Source: Microplitis mediator (lineage: Eukaryota; Arthropoda; Insecta; Hymenoptera; Braconidae). Taken from it: a stretch of DNA of 64,000 nucleotides. Made by a program: the position numbers and the translations under genes. Under the pieces are notes generated by a model. That model was given only the letters and a program-made list of their open reading frames with translations, was not told where the DNA came from and ran no database searches. The DNA is taken from NCBI RefSeq assembly GCF_029852145.1, contig NC_079970.1:9419662-9483661 (forward strand), written 5' to 3'. Below, in pieces: positions 38,291 to 49,700 of this stretch (position 1 is the stretch's first letter; every line of letters begins with the position of its first letter).

Positions 38291-39534
38291 ATTATTATTA
38301 ATATTACTTTTCGTGTATATCATTATCAAAAAATGGCATTAACGAGATCTCAGTTATGAAAAAGTCGTGCAAAAGTTTAAATTATAAATTTTATTAACGC
38401 GATATTAAATATGTAGAAATAAAAAAAAAATAATAATAATAATTAACAAAATTTATTTAATCACACACTGAGGTTCATCTATATATTATTTGATAATCGC
38501 GTTTATTATATCTATAAAATGACATACTTAATTTTATACCTCAACTATACATGTATTAAGTTAATTATGTTTATCCAATTGTTATAGTTAAACTTTACTG
38601 ATAAAATGTCTTACATAAAGCACCTTTATTAAAAAAGAAAAATAAAAAAATTTGTCAATATCTCATCGACGCTTAACAAAATACGCAAAAAAAAGTAACA
38701 TGTCCAATATTTGTTTGTGCATTTCATATTACATTTATATTTCTCATGGACGCTTGTTACTTAAAAAAAATCATTTTTTTATCAATCGTCAATTATTTTT
38801 ATTTATTTAATTGCACGTACGTATATTTCGTATAGTCTCGTGTGTGTATACATATATATTTAATTTTTTTTTGCGAGTTATATATTTGTATATAGTTGCA
38901 CATTTATTAAAAAATTAATATAAATTGATCGCAGTGTTTTACTAATTAAGCGAGCTTAAAATTTATATCACATCCTTAGTGTGTGCTGCAGTATTTCCTA
39001 AGTCTACTTATATGTAAATGACAGTTGGATTTATTTATTTATTTTTTTTTTTTTTGTTTTTTATTTTCAATTTTTTTTTCAAAATTTTTTCTATAATTTT
39101 TTTTTCTACACTACGATGATATTCCATTGCTTAATGTAAATCTCAGCAAAAATTTATTGCGCGGTCTGTCGTTGTTTTGTTGCTTAATGAAAAAAAAAAA
39201 AAAAAAAAAAAAAAATTATTATTATTTCAAGCCGTAATTATTTATTTAGATATCATTAGTATCCAGTACTAAATGACAATGAATAATTAAAATTCAAAAT
39301 GAGTGGGCAATTGAGTGAGTATTGTTTTTAGCGACGTAAAAATATTCAGCCAATAAAATTATGTAATGGCTGTTGTATTGGGGAAATAGTAGTAATTGTA
39401 GTAGCAGTAACAGCCTAGCAAGTACATATTTAATGACGATAAATCTTAAAGATTAATCAGTGTTTCCACCAATCGCAAAAACAAGAGAACCATCGTTGCC
39501 GCCTCTGGGTATGAGGCTTTATTATCTGCTATTG
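38290..39534 (-). other. probable 3' UTR and downstream flank of pico
   Basis: Very AT-rich sequence follows the stop codon. Read on the minus strand, an AATAAA lies only 11 bases past the stop (39523-39518), and other AT-rich candidates follow, so the real cleavage site cannot be chosen. A run of 26 A (plus strand) lies at 39190-39215. No open frame of note and no recognisable repeat apart from short homopolymers. Confidence 0.4.
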
Positions 39535-41985
39535 TCAGTGCATTGCTCGTGTAGTTAGATGAGTAGTTTCCGCTCTTTTTGGTGGTGGTGGCGGTGGCCG
39601 TCGTTTACTTGCTATTACATTAGCAATATTCATACTTATATTCTCATCAGCAAATCTAACTGTTGGTTGTCGTGCTGGGCTTGATGCATACTCAACAGGA
39701 GCATTTGGATCATTTGTGTATACATTTTCATACAAATTGTCAGCACCGTAGTGCTCTTGTACCCAATTAGAGACATTTGTTTCTCTGTAATCAGCAATAG
39801 CTGGGGGAGGATCACGAAATCCAAGTACTTCGTGTGGTGTTGTCGTTGAATCTAATTTACACTTTTGTGCAACTTGCCATTTTTTTCTCATAACTCGCTG
39901 AAGATCTTTTAGAAAATCACCGGGTGGTGCTTGATCAGAAGCTGCCAATTTTTTAGGTGAAGTCAGTCGTGTACTATCAGATCTTCTTGGTGGCATGGGT
40001 TTTCTTTGTGGTAATGCTGGACTTCCTGGTTCTTGTTGTGGTGGTAAATTAAATGTTATTTTTTTACCATTACCATTTTTAGTTTTAGGTGAAATTGGAG
40101 GCTCTTGAATAGTTACTCGTCTTTGTGGTTGTGGACTAGCGGCAGCTTTAAGTTCTGCAAGGTACGGTGGAGTAGCGTAGTGCCCAGAATTTTGTTTCAA
40201 AGCACTTCTTCTTATAGTATCCATATTTGGATTAGGCCTTATTGCTGGCCCACATTGTTGTGCAGCTGGATAAGTTCCGTAAATTTGATCAGATGTATAG
40301 TTTTGCCGTTGAAGACTATTTTGTTGCTGTTGCTGCTGTTGTTGTTGCTGTTGTTGTTGTTGTTGCTGTTGCTGTTGTTGAGCACCATAAGCTGGAGGTG
40401 GTACAAATGGCGGTGGTGTTGCAAAATTTGGTGAACTTGGCGTAAAAGTTGGTGTACTAGCATTAGATCCGGGATAAGAATCGTGTGCTGACATATTGGA
40501 CACATGGTTGTGTGCGTATCCATTATTTTGGGAAGTAAAGTTACAATTTTGATTTGTAGTTGGATTATTATTATTGTTGTTAATGATTCCGTAAATTTGA
40601 TTCGTGTTGTTCCGCGTTGGTGTGTGAGTCGGGGTGGATTCAGGTGACGTAGAATTTGTTGGTGTTGATTGTTGTTTATTAGGCCTGGCACGTCTAATGG
40701 TACCGGTTTCACCAACAAGTGGACTGGGTGGTGGTGGTAATGAGACTAGGCTGAGAGATGACCCAGAAAAATCAGTAGCATCACAAATTGGTAGTTCACC
40801 GGGAGCCGGTGGTGGTGGTAATGAATCCAAAGATAGATTTGATCGGAACATTTCTGGTGGTGGTGGTGGTAAAGGCTCACCATCAGACTCTATTTCTTCC
40901 GTAAATCTTGGAGGTGATGGTGGAGGTGGTAAAGAGGTAATTGAGTCCATCATACATGTGGGTATTGGACTAGTTGGGGTTTTAGGTTCTTGGCTTTCTG
41001 TTCTTGTGAAATTCATAGGACTGACTCTCTCACGGACTGGAGTACCTGGAGGAATAGGGCTAACGGGGGTAGCATTTCCAGATCTGTGATGTCTTTTTAA
41101 AGTTCCTGAGCCATCAGAATCAGTGCCGCTTCTTCTACGACTATGTCTTCGTGTCAGTGTACCAGATCCTGAACTAGTAGGACTTGGACAAGAATCTGGT
41201 TCATCTCGTACAGTTTCACCGACTTCTTTTAATTGTCTTGTGATTGAAGTTAATGGCAACTTAGGGTTCATTGAAGGTTTACGTTTTATTGTACCTGTAG
41301 GAAATTCGCCACATTCAAAAGCAACTTCACAACTGCTTGGTGCTCCATCTGATAGACATCCACTGGAACTCGAACTACTTGCACGGCTGAGTCTACCATC
41401 ATTTGTATAACTCTGTCGTTGTTCAGAGTTGTAACTCTGCCGTTGATTATCATACTGTCGAGCGTTGTCAGTACCATTGTGCCTGTTCATTTCCGTGAAT
41501 TGTCGAGCGTTATCATTGGTAGTATTGTACTGGGTCTGACTACTTGGTGGAACAGCGATTGAACTGACAGAGCAGGACCTAGCGTGTGCCAGAATATCCA
41601 AGTCCTCTTGCGCAAGTTCATCTACTAGTGTCCTGTAGTTTTCCATCAGCTGTCTTCCGTATTTGGCTACACGTATACCGACCATCCATCGCTCCAACGA
41701 GGCATTATCCTCAGCACACAAAAATTTAATGTACTTGGTTGACTTGGGCTGCTGAAGCCGCGGATGCTTGACAGCAAAACAAAAATCTGTCGGTGCTTTA
41801 TATTTTTTCTTCCAACCAACACCGTAGTACACTTGATTTACATCTAATGTCGCTAAGCATACAAGATCCCTAGCAGTTCTCGCTTTTTCTTTAGGCCAGT
41901 AGTAAAGACCGGAAGCACGTAGAATAAAGTGGTACTTCTTCCAGCCTTTTTTACCGTCTGACTTCAAGTATAGTGGACCCTCGAC
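39535..41985 (-). CDS. pico: pico terminal exon: PH domain, proline-rich tail, poly-Q and stop
   Basis: Acceptor TTTGTTGCGCAG/GTCGAG opens the exon at VEGPLYLKSDGKKGWKKYHF, the first strand of the PH domain; the domain ends near ASLERWMVGIRVAKYG. An open frame continues 11 codons upstream, but these are intron. The 700-residue tail is disordered and rich in Ser, Pro, Asn and Gln. It contains LPPPP four times (Ena/VASP EVH1 ligands), a CAA/CAG-encoded run of 20 Gln at 40321-40380, a YENV site near residue 1015 (fits the Grb2/Drk SH2 consensus Y-x-N, inference), and RRPPPPPPKR shortly before the stop. DFLKDLQRVMRKKWQVAQK near residue 960 is a conserved-looking helix. A single large last exon of 2451 bp. 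Confidence 0.95.
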   Translation of the reverse strand, partial: VEGPLYLKSDGKKGWKKYHFILRASGLYYWPKEKARTARDLVCLATLDVNQVYYGVGWKKKYKAPTDFCFAVKHPRLQQPKSTKYIKFLCAEDNASLERWMVGIRVAKYGRQLMENYRTLVDELAQEDLDILAHARSCSVSSIAVPPSSQTQYNTTNDNARQFTEMNRHNGTDNARQYDNQRQSYNSEQRQSYTNDGRLSRASSSSSSGCLSDGAPSSCEVAFECGEFPTGTIKRKPSMNPKLPLTSITRQLKEVGETVRDEPDSCPSPTSSGSGTLTRRHSRRRSGTDSDGSGTLKRHHRSGNATPVSPIPPGTPVRERVSPMNFTRTESQEPKTPTSPIPTCMMDSITSLPPPPSPPRFTEEIESDGEPLPPPPPEMFRSNLSLDSLPPPPAPGELPICDATDFSGSSLSLVSLPPPPSPLVGETGTIRRARPNKQQSTPTNSTSPESTPTHTPTRNNTNQIYGIINNNNNNPTTNQNCNFTSQNNGYAHNHVSNMSAHDSYPGSNASTPTFTPSSPNFATPPPFVPPPAYGAQQQQQQQQQQQQQQQQQQQQNSLQRQNYTSDQIYGTYPAAQQCGPAIRPNPNMDTIRRSALKQNSGHYATPPYLAELKAAASPQPQRRVTIQEPPISPKTKNGNGKKITFNLPPQQEPGSPALPQRKPMPPRRSDSTRLTSPKKLAASDQAPPGDFLKDLQRVMRKKWQVAQKCKLDSTTTPHEVLGFRDPPPAIADYRETNVSNWVQEHYGADNLYENVYTNDPNAPVEYASSPARQPTVRFADENISMNIANVIASKRRPPPPPPKRAETTHLTTRAMH

Positions 41986-43796
41986 CTGCGCAACAAAAAT
42001 AAATAAAATGTTAAACATTATTTCTATTATGAGTCATTCTGCCAACTCGTCAGCTTAAAATTTTTTTTGACTCTAAGCCCGGAAGTTGACGTGACAAAAC
42101 AAAAATAAAAAATAAAAAAAAACTATTTCATATTACACTTGCTGTAATTACCTCGGGTACTCCAACATTGCTGCTGGAAAAGAACTCCTCAAGCAAGATG
42201 TTCCTCGAATGGTCGTCGTACTCGCCTGTATTTCGGTCTGATTGACCAAGTAGGTACTTCTCGGGTGATAGGAAAAGTTGATTTTTGTCTGGTCTCTCAA
42301 CAAACAACAATTTATTCTTCGAATCTCTTGTCCACAATAGTAGATTCTCAACCAACAACTCATGATCCTCGTATACCCTCTCTATAATCATTATAAAAAT
42401 CACAATTTACTTTTTTTACTCTAAATCTATATCGTGTTGCAGAAACCACAAGACCGTATAAAAAAGTTTTTTTTTCTCAAATCATTATTTATCACTTAAA
42501 AGTATAGAAATGAATACAAAATATTTTTGCATTTTCATTTTTTTTTTTGAAAAAAGAAAAAAAAATTATTATTTTTTAAATCAATAGATTTTCATTTAGA
42601 AAATTAAAAATGAATAAATACAATTTTTTTTTTCAAGTACTTCCTTATGGTTACCGATGTTTACTCCAGAAATCATAAGAGCATAATACAAAAAAAATTC
42701 AAAATTTTTATACTTGTGAATGGTAGTAAATAAACATATTTATTTTATAAAAGTTGAATTTAAAATTAAAATTTACAGAATGCAATGATAAATTGTGAAA
42801 AGGATTCACAGGAACAGTTAAGATGCATGAGAGTAATAATTTGTATGATAGATGAAAAATACATCGACCACCGAAAAAATAAAAAGTTTTTTTATGCGCC
42901 CTTATATCTTTTCCACAATACATTTTGCAAGAATAAGCCTTAATGGCGTATCTGTAACGCGATATATGGATAATAAAAGTTTACCCATAAAAAGCTCAGG
43001 CAGATGCTCAACGACAGCCCACTTTGGATCCATCGCTACGTGGTTCTTATCAGCTAATAATCTACAAACATGAGCCACACTCATTCCTTCGTCGACAAGA
43101 AGACTTTTTCCACTTCCATCCAGTGTAAAAGCTTTGATAAAAAGTTTTTGAACACTGGCTTCCCGCATTTTCTCTAATGCCAGCCGTATTTTTTCAGCTT
43201 TAGCTCTACTGGCAGCATCTAAAAGTATTTTAAAATTCGATATTATTTTTGTTATACAAATAAATATCGTATCATAGTAATTTTTATTTTAATATTAAAA
43301 TAAATTTACCCATCAGCTGATGTGATTGTTGTTGAGGAACCGTGTGCATGGCGGTCTGAGGTGGTTTATGTCCAGAACCACTGCTACTTGCTGAGCTTTC
43401 GCTCGACAACATCGACACCGTGTCCGAGAAGGCACTATCGTTATCGGGACTATCGGTGCGCATCCCTTGAAAATAAATAAATAAAATAAAATAAGAAAAA
43501 AGAACAATAGCGATACTGATGAGATAGATCGTTAATAAATGCATTGAATAGAAAAATCAATAATTATTGTATCGAGTTAAAGTAAAATCCAATGGACGTT
43601 GCATCTATATGAAATACAATCATACCTCCATCAGTTTTTCCAATGTCTGTGTTGTCTCCAGTATTAATTCTTCCACTGTTAGGTCTTCCAGTTCGTTGCG
43701 TATCTGGCGCCGGAGTGGAAGCAATGTCCCCATCACATCGTCTCTCCAAAGCGCATAGTTCTCCGAGGATCGCGTCCAGGTCGACATCTTGAGAAT
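39535..43796 (-). CDS. pico: MRL-family adaptor (MIG-10/RIAM/lamellipodin; Drosophila pico), 5' end missing
   Basis: Five exons join in frame: 43796-43626, 43465-43310, 43218-42985, 42381-42152 and 41985-39535, giving 1080 residues and a TGA stop at 39537-39535. Seen in order: a leucine-rich N-terminal motif LDAILGELCALERR (about residues 7-20), a serine-rich linker with RTDSPDNDSAFSD, a basic helix (about 113-131), a Ras-association domain (about 132-217), a PH domain (about 265-375), and a long proline-rich tail. The tail has four LPPPP motifs (about 616-685), a run of 20 Gln (800-819) and a terminal PPPPPP stretch (about 1060). Known for the family: these proteins link Ras/Rap GTPases and phosphoinositides at the membrane to Ena/VASP and actin in lamellipodia and growth cones, and pico affects growth and SRF signalling in flies. 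The first visible exon needs one base from an upstream exon, so the start codon lies above 43796. The family call is firm; the symbol assumes orthology. Confidence 0.95.
40321..40380 (-). repeat. CAA/CAG repeat coding 20 glutamines in pico
   Basis: Twenty consecutive codons, mostly CAA with scattered CAG, in the pico tail. The mixture of codons suggests an old tract that is stabilised against slippage. Antisense Leu/Val/Ala-rich frames over it are shadows. Confidence 0.97.
42152..42381 (-). CDS. pico: pico exon D: second half of the RA domain and RA-PH linker
   Basis: Acceptor GATTATAG/AGAGG completes a Glu codon and donor CCCGAG/GTAATT leaves phase 0. The product begins ERVYEDHELLVENLLLW and runs through KLLFVERPDKNQLFLSPEKY to LLEEFFSSSNVGVPE. 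EDHELLVENLLLW is a strong signature of the MRL/Grb7-type RA module, and the linker to the PH domain is short, as in lamellipodin, where RA and PH form one structural unit. Upstream in-frame codons before the acceptor are intron, not coding. Confidence 0.94.
42985..43218 (-). CDS. pico: pico exon C: basic helix and first half of the Ras-association domain
   Basis: The exon follows acceptor ACTTTTAG/ATGC and ends at ATGG/GTAAAC, phase 1 on both sides. It opens with a charged helix (AKAEKIRLALEKMREA) that precedes the RA domain in this family, then VQKLFIKAFTLDGSGKSLLV, a ubiquitin-like beta hairpin, and the helix MSVAHVCRLLADKN. WAVVEHLPEL lies near the exon end. The intron upstream is only 91 bp, while the one downstream is about 600 bp and AT-rich. 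Confidence 0.94.
43310..43465 (-). CDS. pico: pico exon B: serine-rich linker
   Basis: Acceptor TTTTCAAG/GGATG and donor ATGG/GTAAAT bound this exon; both junctions are phase 1, matching exons A and C. It encodes MRTDSPDNDSAFSDTVSML followed by a Ser-rich run and a short Gln cluster. The RTDSPDNDSAFSD stretch resembles the linker just before the Ras-association module of lamellipodin and RIAM and helped fix the family call. Many serines suggest phosphorylation sites (inference). The intron to exon A is 160 bp. Confidence 0.92.
43626..43796 (-). CDS. pico: pico exon A: N-terminal leucine-rich motif
   Basis: The exon follows a pyrimidine-rich acceptor (TTTGTTTCACAG) and ends at a donor reading GGAG/GTATGA. 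Its first two bases complete a codon begun upstream, giving DSQDVDLDAILGELCALE. This acidic, leucine-spaced segment is typical of the MRL N-terminus, which in RIAM-type proteins binds talin. A competing frame through the same DNA has an ATG and reads MSDSDIF, but it would run through the acceptor and break the joined frame, so I reject it as the start. The rest of the exon is polar, with an APDTQRTGRPNSG stretch and no domain. Confidence 0.9.
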
Positions 43797-46700
43797 CTGT
43801 GAAACAAATATATCACTATCAGACATCACGTAATGTAAACGTGAATGGACTTTAATTTATATTTAACAAATAACTGTAGTAAAGAATTAAATTTATAAAT
43901 AGTAAAAATATATAAATGAATTGGACTGTTGGGGTTATTAATGGCGACTATTTATCAGTCATGATGAAAAGTTTTTTAAAGACTGTATGACACATCAAGT
44001 TAAACCAGTTCTTATATACGCTAATGACTTAGACATTTCTTCCCTCGGCTATCGCACCGGCTCTACTGCCGAATGAACTAGAAATACGCCAGATAATGAC
44101 TGACTTGCTGGTGCAAACTCGTATAGTGTAACTGCCCTCTATACATGTGTATATACATATATATATATATTCTCATTCTCATTACAGTTTTAATAGCTCG
44201 CGAATGAAATAATTAGTTTATACATGTATACATTCATATTAATACAACATATACCATACATAAATTTTAATTTATATATTTAACGAAATTATCAATTTAC
44301 TATGGATTCAATATCCCTATAGATGATATCTATTACACGTTATCAAATTAATTTTATCGTTTGAAACTATAGTAACAGCCATGGTCATGAGTAAACAGTT
44401 TTGCGTTAACAGGATGTTTAATCAATAAATTATATATTTACTTCATTTTATTATATATTTAGTTTTTATTGTTATTAATAAAAAATAATATTCGAAATAG
44501 TTGAATTTATTGAGAATTTTATTAAAAAATATCAATTATTCGAAGGCATTCAATAAAAATTGTTGAATAGGAGCACCGTTTTTTTGTGTTTTACGGATCG
44601 TATTCGCTTCAGTCGTTATATTAATTAACGAAATTTATTTTTAAATTGTATTTATTCAGGCTCTTTTATTTTATAACGCTAATTGTTTTTTTTTATTTTT
44701 TCGAAACTTATATATTTTTATAATGATACCGCACTAAAATTAATTTACCGTATTTTAATGAAAGTTAAAGAGAAATTTTAAATAAATGAATGAACAAATT
44801 GAATGAAAATACATAAAAGTAAATTTGAACTTTGATGTTTATTGCATTTGGATGATTATTATAATTGATACAGGAATTTAAATAAATATATGTGGCGTAT
44901 ACATTTTATATATTAATATCTAATGATGTGATACAATTTCTCAGTCCATAATATTTTAATATTTTATTAGTGAAAATTTAAATGATTCGATGTGAGTGAA
45001 ATGAAGAGGGAGATATTTAAATTTATTAGTTGACATAGTACGTTGAACACGAGTTGCAAAATGAGTTGGAAGTGAAGGCGTTAAATTTCATTGAGTTTGC
45101 AAACGTGCTCTGGGCATTTGGCATAAACTGACTAGTGTATGAGCGTGGGTTTCAACTTATAACGCTTCCACTTTACTATACATAACATATCAAACATGTA
45201 ATTCGTATAATATCTAAAGATAAAGTCTCTTCTGGGTGTATTATTTGAGAGGCTATCCACTGCTCATACATCCATCTAATTCAACTCACTGAATTATCAT
45301 CAATCATAATTCATGAGGATAAAATTTTATTACTGAAAACTATGCAAACTAAATTAAATCATATAGTATTATAACATAAACTAACCAATAAAATTTATTT
45401 GTGGCAACATAATAACAAAATAAGATTAAAAAATTAAAAAGTTCATACCTCAATATCTCATGGTATAATAAAAAAAAAAAATAACATATTAAATTAAGAC
45501 CGTAGTTTTTATTTTATCTTTCAAAATACCGCCGTTGGTTTTTTTATTATAATTGCAACAAATATCATCTTATTTAATACACTACTGTCCCTCTGACGTT
45601 GTCATCGCTCGTTAGAAAGAGTAAATTTATGAAAAAAGAATATACAAACAAAAATGTTTGTTTAACCCCAAATTGTCAGTTAAAAATTTTTTTTATTATA
45701 TAATTAAACAAAAATGATTTGGATAGTAATTTTCAATAGGGTTCTTGCCATAAAAAAACAACAGCTAATAGAAAAAAAATTAAATCGAATATTTTTTTTT
45801 TTCGCGAGTTATTGTACTCACAAATGTCCTGAATATTACTTGACGTTTAAGGTTTTTTTGATTAAATCAATTTTTTTCAAATCATTTCATTGATCAATCA
45901 CTTTAATAACGTGTCATGATTTTTCCTTAACAAGTTCTAATTACGATGATATAGATTTTAATGTATTGTAGTGTACTACAAAAAGTGAAGAAATGATTTA
46001 ACGTGAGTGAAACAGCTGAAAATTTTCAGGCGTTTGTAAAGTACACTCATGGCGTTCGCGCTAGATGTGCAAAATTTTTTATATGCTCAAAGATATATTT
46101 GTAGGTAAATTTTAAAGGAATCCAACGATAGTACTTGTTGTTATGGAGAAATTTTCATAATATTTTGCCACAATAGATCTTCATTGGTCGAGTAGGTTCC
46201 AAAAATACCATTCGTTCAAAATTTTTTATATATAGCGGGTTTTATCATCACGATAGCGTCCATAATTCACAACGGATTATTACAATGAAATTTTGTAAAG
46301 TTTTGTTTTTTTGGGCAATTGTCAAATTCAAAGATGAGATAAATCGGTCAATCAATTGCAAAATTTTGGCCATTTGAAATTTTCAAAATAACAAAAAATT
46401 TTACCTCCACGGCTTTTTTCTCTTATACATGTAACTTTATTATGACATAACTTAATATAATAACTTACATTTCATTTTTTTTTAATTTTTATTTCATGAT
46501 AATTTTTAGCGATTTTAAGAGGGTTTAACATTTTTAAAATTGTTTTTTAAAGCTCTAGTTTCCATTGGATCCTAAAGAGCATTTTTTTTCCTATTTAACA
46601 ATATCTCATTTGATCTAAATATATACTTAAGTATATCCGCGACAATACGATGACGATTTCCAGTTGGAATGTGAGATAACTGAAGAGAATGGTTAGTGGT

Positions 46701-49700
46701 GATGTGACAAGAGAGAAATGTCAGTGGCATTAGAGTTAAATAATTGTAATCAGGTGAATATTGAATTAATAAATTTATATTCTTTGTTTATTAACACAAG
46801 AAGATTTATTAACTTTGTTGAGGACATAAAATAGTTATTAATAGAGAATATCACATTGTGTATATATATTTAAACCGTTATATGTATGACAAATTGATGC
46901 TATATTTGCTAGCAAGCAGTTCTTTTAAATGAAAATTCAAGAATAACATAAAAAAAAAAAAAAATAAGTTGGTTTGTATTCTCCAGACGTTCTTCGAGTG
47001 GCAGTAGACTTTTGTGAGTCACCACAGGTTGTCTGATATATGGTTATAACGCGTCTCTGTTCTACAATTACGTCGAAAACTTCTAGTGACAAGGAACGAG
47101 TAAATGTTTGACTTTTTGCTATAGTAAAGCCTATATATAAATATATATAAATGTACACGGGTTTTACCCGTGGTTTAAACTCAAGATTTGTTGCCAGCTC
47201 TAATTCAAGAAGATTAAATTTTTAATTTAATCTTTTATTATTTTTTAATAATAAAATTTTTGTTTACAATTAAATATAAAAATAATTATAAACAATATAC
47301 AATATACCTATAGCTTTGACAGAATAATATCCAAGTATGCTCTCGTTACCAAAGTAACCGAGCATTTTCGAGTGATTGATTTCTATCAAAGCAACTGCAC
47401 TAGTCTAGTGAATACAATAGCTAACTCTCGTCGATCAACGGCATAAAAGCATCATCGAAAGCTATTAAACTCTTGATCAAAGCATCCATGCGTAAAAATT
47501 TTATCCCTACATCCGGATAAACAATATACTTATTTTATTTTATTTTATATATCATTACACTTTACACTTCACGTCATGTGTTCACCTCACCAACTTATTT
47601 AATAACTCTAATTTAAATCTTATCATTTAATTCTCTACGCACATAACTGTTTATTAAAGAGAGAGAGAGAAAGAATAAAAAAACAAAAGTCTGCGTAAAT
47701 TTGATAAGAATAATTTTTCAAAACAAACAACAGATTTTTTTAAACCTGAGTGGAAGCGCGATGTTAGTGGCGCGTGCGATGCGAGTCGACTAAAGGCCTA
47801 AAAGGTAAAAGTCCCTCGGCTTCTCAACTCGTGTTTTCCATGCGCCTTCATATATGTTTATATATATTTATGTATGTATGTATTATATGTATGCCTCATC
47901 AGCGAACGCGCTTTACACATCTTCACTATTCAACTGCACTTAGTGAATGTCTTAAACTAACACATTCAAGAATTGTTCTTACTTACAAGTACACAAATTT
48001 CCATACAAATTGAATTTTATTATTACTAACATGACTGTGAACTCTAAAACTCATATAATGAATACCTATATACTAAATTTCATGTATACCTGAGTTTAAT
48101 GATAAAAGATAATGATAATGATAATAATAACAATAATTTTATTTTACACGTGAAATATAAGACGTTACTTAGATGATTAAGTTATAAAAAAAAAGAGTGA
48201 CGGTACAAATTAAATGAAGATTTTAGTACATATATAGATGGAATTAATTAAGTAATAGTGATAATTAATTATAGTTGTTCACAACTGCTTATAAGCAAGT
48301 AAATTAATAATGCTTCATAAAGTTCATATATGAACGTAATCATAACAAAGACAATAAAAATAATTGATGTGCTTAGAACAACACTAATTGTCCTACGCAA
48401 AGTATTATTGATTAAAATGCAATCGGTTATTGATATTAAAAGAGGTCATTGATCCATTGACGATTGTGCAAATCGATTGTTAAACGACCTCAATTTTATA
48501 TAAAGCGTAATATCACGGTTAATTTTATTTTTCATTTTTATATTTTATCACCAATTATTGTAATGCGGTGGTATTTTATTTGCTATATGAGTGAATAAAA
48601 TAAAAAAATACGCCTGAGAATTTTATATAAATTAAATCTTTTGGAATCTTGTTAATTTTGAACAGATATCATAGTAATTAAATTTTTAAAAAATGCAAAC
48701 TTTTTACTTAAAACTAAATAGTTAATGTAAATATATATTTCCTGTTGTTATTAAATGGAGTATAGATTAATTTTTACTGAGCATTATTATGTAAATGTTT
48801 TTTCAAGACTTTGTTTTATTTGCATTTTTAATAATTCAATTTTTAATCATGGCTTTACTAATTTACATAACTCATATTTCTTAACGATGATGCAGAGATA
48901 TTGGTCTGGATAAAAATAATTTTTTTTACAGTCATTATATAATATAATTAAACATATATTTAGTGAATGCTCAATATATCAAGTTTCAAAATTCACAAGT
49001 GATTTCGATATTGCTTTAACGAGATCATCATTAATTATGTTTACCAAAAAAAAAACGCAGGTAACAAATTTTGTTATCAATTATTCCATAACATAGAAGT
49101 TTATGAGAAAAAAATAATTTCGATATTAAGAGAGATTTCAGAGCTTTTAAAAAAAAAAATAAATAACATTCTAGATCAAAGGATATCTAGAAAAATTGGT
49201 ATAGATCTAAATAGATCAATTGACATATCAATGGATACCTAAATTATTTTTTCCTAGGTTGTAAATTATTCTGCGACTAAGAAGCGATAGAAGACTTCAT
49301 CAAGCTATCGTAAAACTAATTGACATTGATATATAACTTCAATCATGTTATTAGTTCCATGATAATCAATAATAGCAGCAGCGAAATCAGTGATATAAAA
49401 AATATCGTAAAAAATTTGAGTTGTAATTTGCTAGTTTGCCAAAGTTTTGTAAACAATTTAATGTTTGATTTGTTGTATTAACACTCCTCTCTTTTTTCCG
49501 ATAACATTGAACATATTTTTTATTTTTATCATTACAAACTTTTATGAGAGTAGTTCTTTGATAACTTTTGTAGCAACCATACTTTTATTTTGTAACTAGT
49601 TGGATTTGATCGAATATGATACGTATTTGTTTCACTTCAATACGGAAGAGTGGTGCTCATTAACTGTCAAGCAGTTAAATAGCTTATACATCTTTGATAA

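Noticed and set aside
40105..41477. Several long frames on both strands overlapping the pico tail
   Set aside because: Shadows of the proline/glutamine-rich coding exon in other frames; Leu, Val and Gly runs mirror CAA/CAG and CCA codons.
43620..43829. Minus-strand frame starting MSDSDIF over pico exon A
   Set aside because: It runs through a strong acceptor and does not join exon B in frame, while the overlapping frame LDAILGELCALE matches the family.
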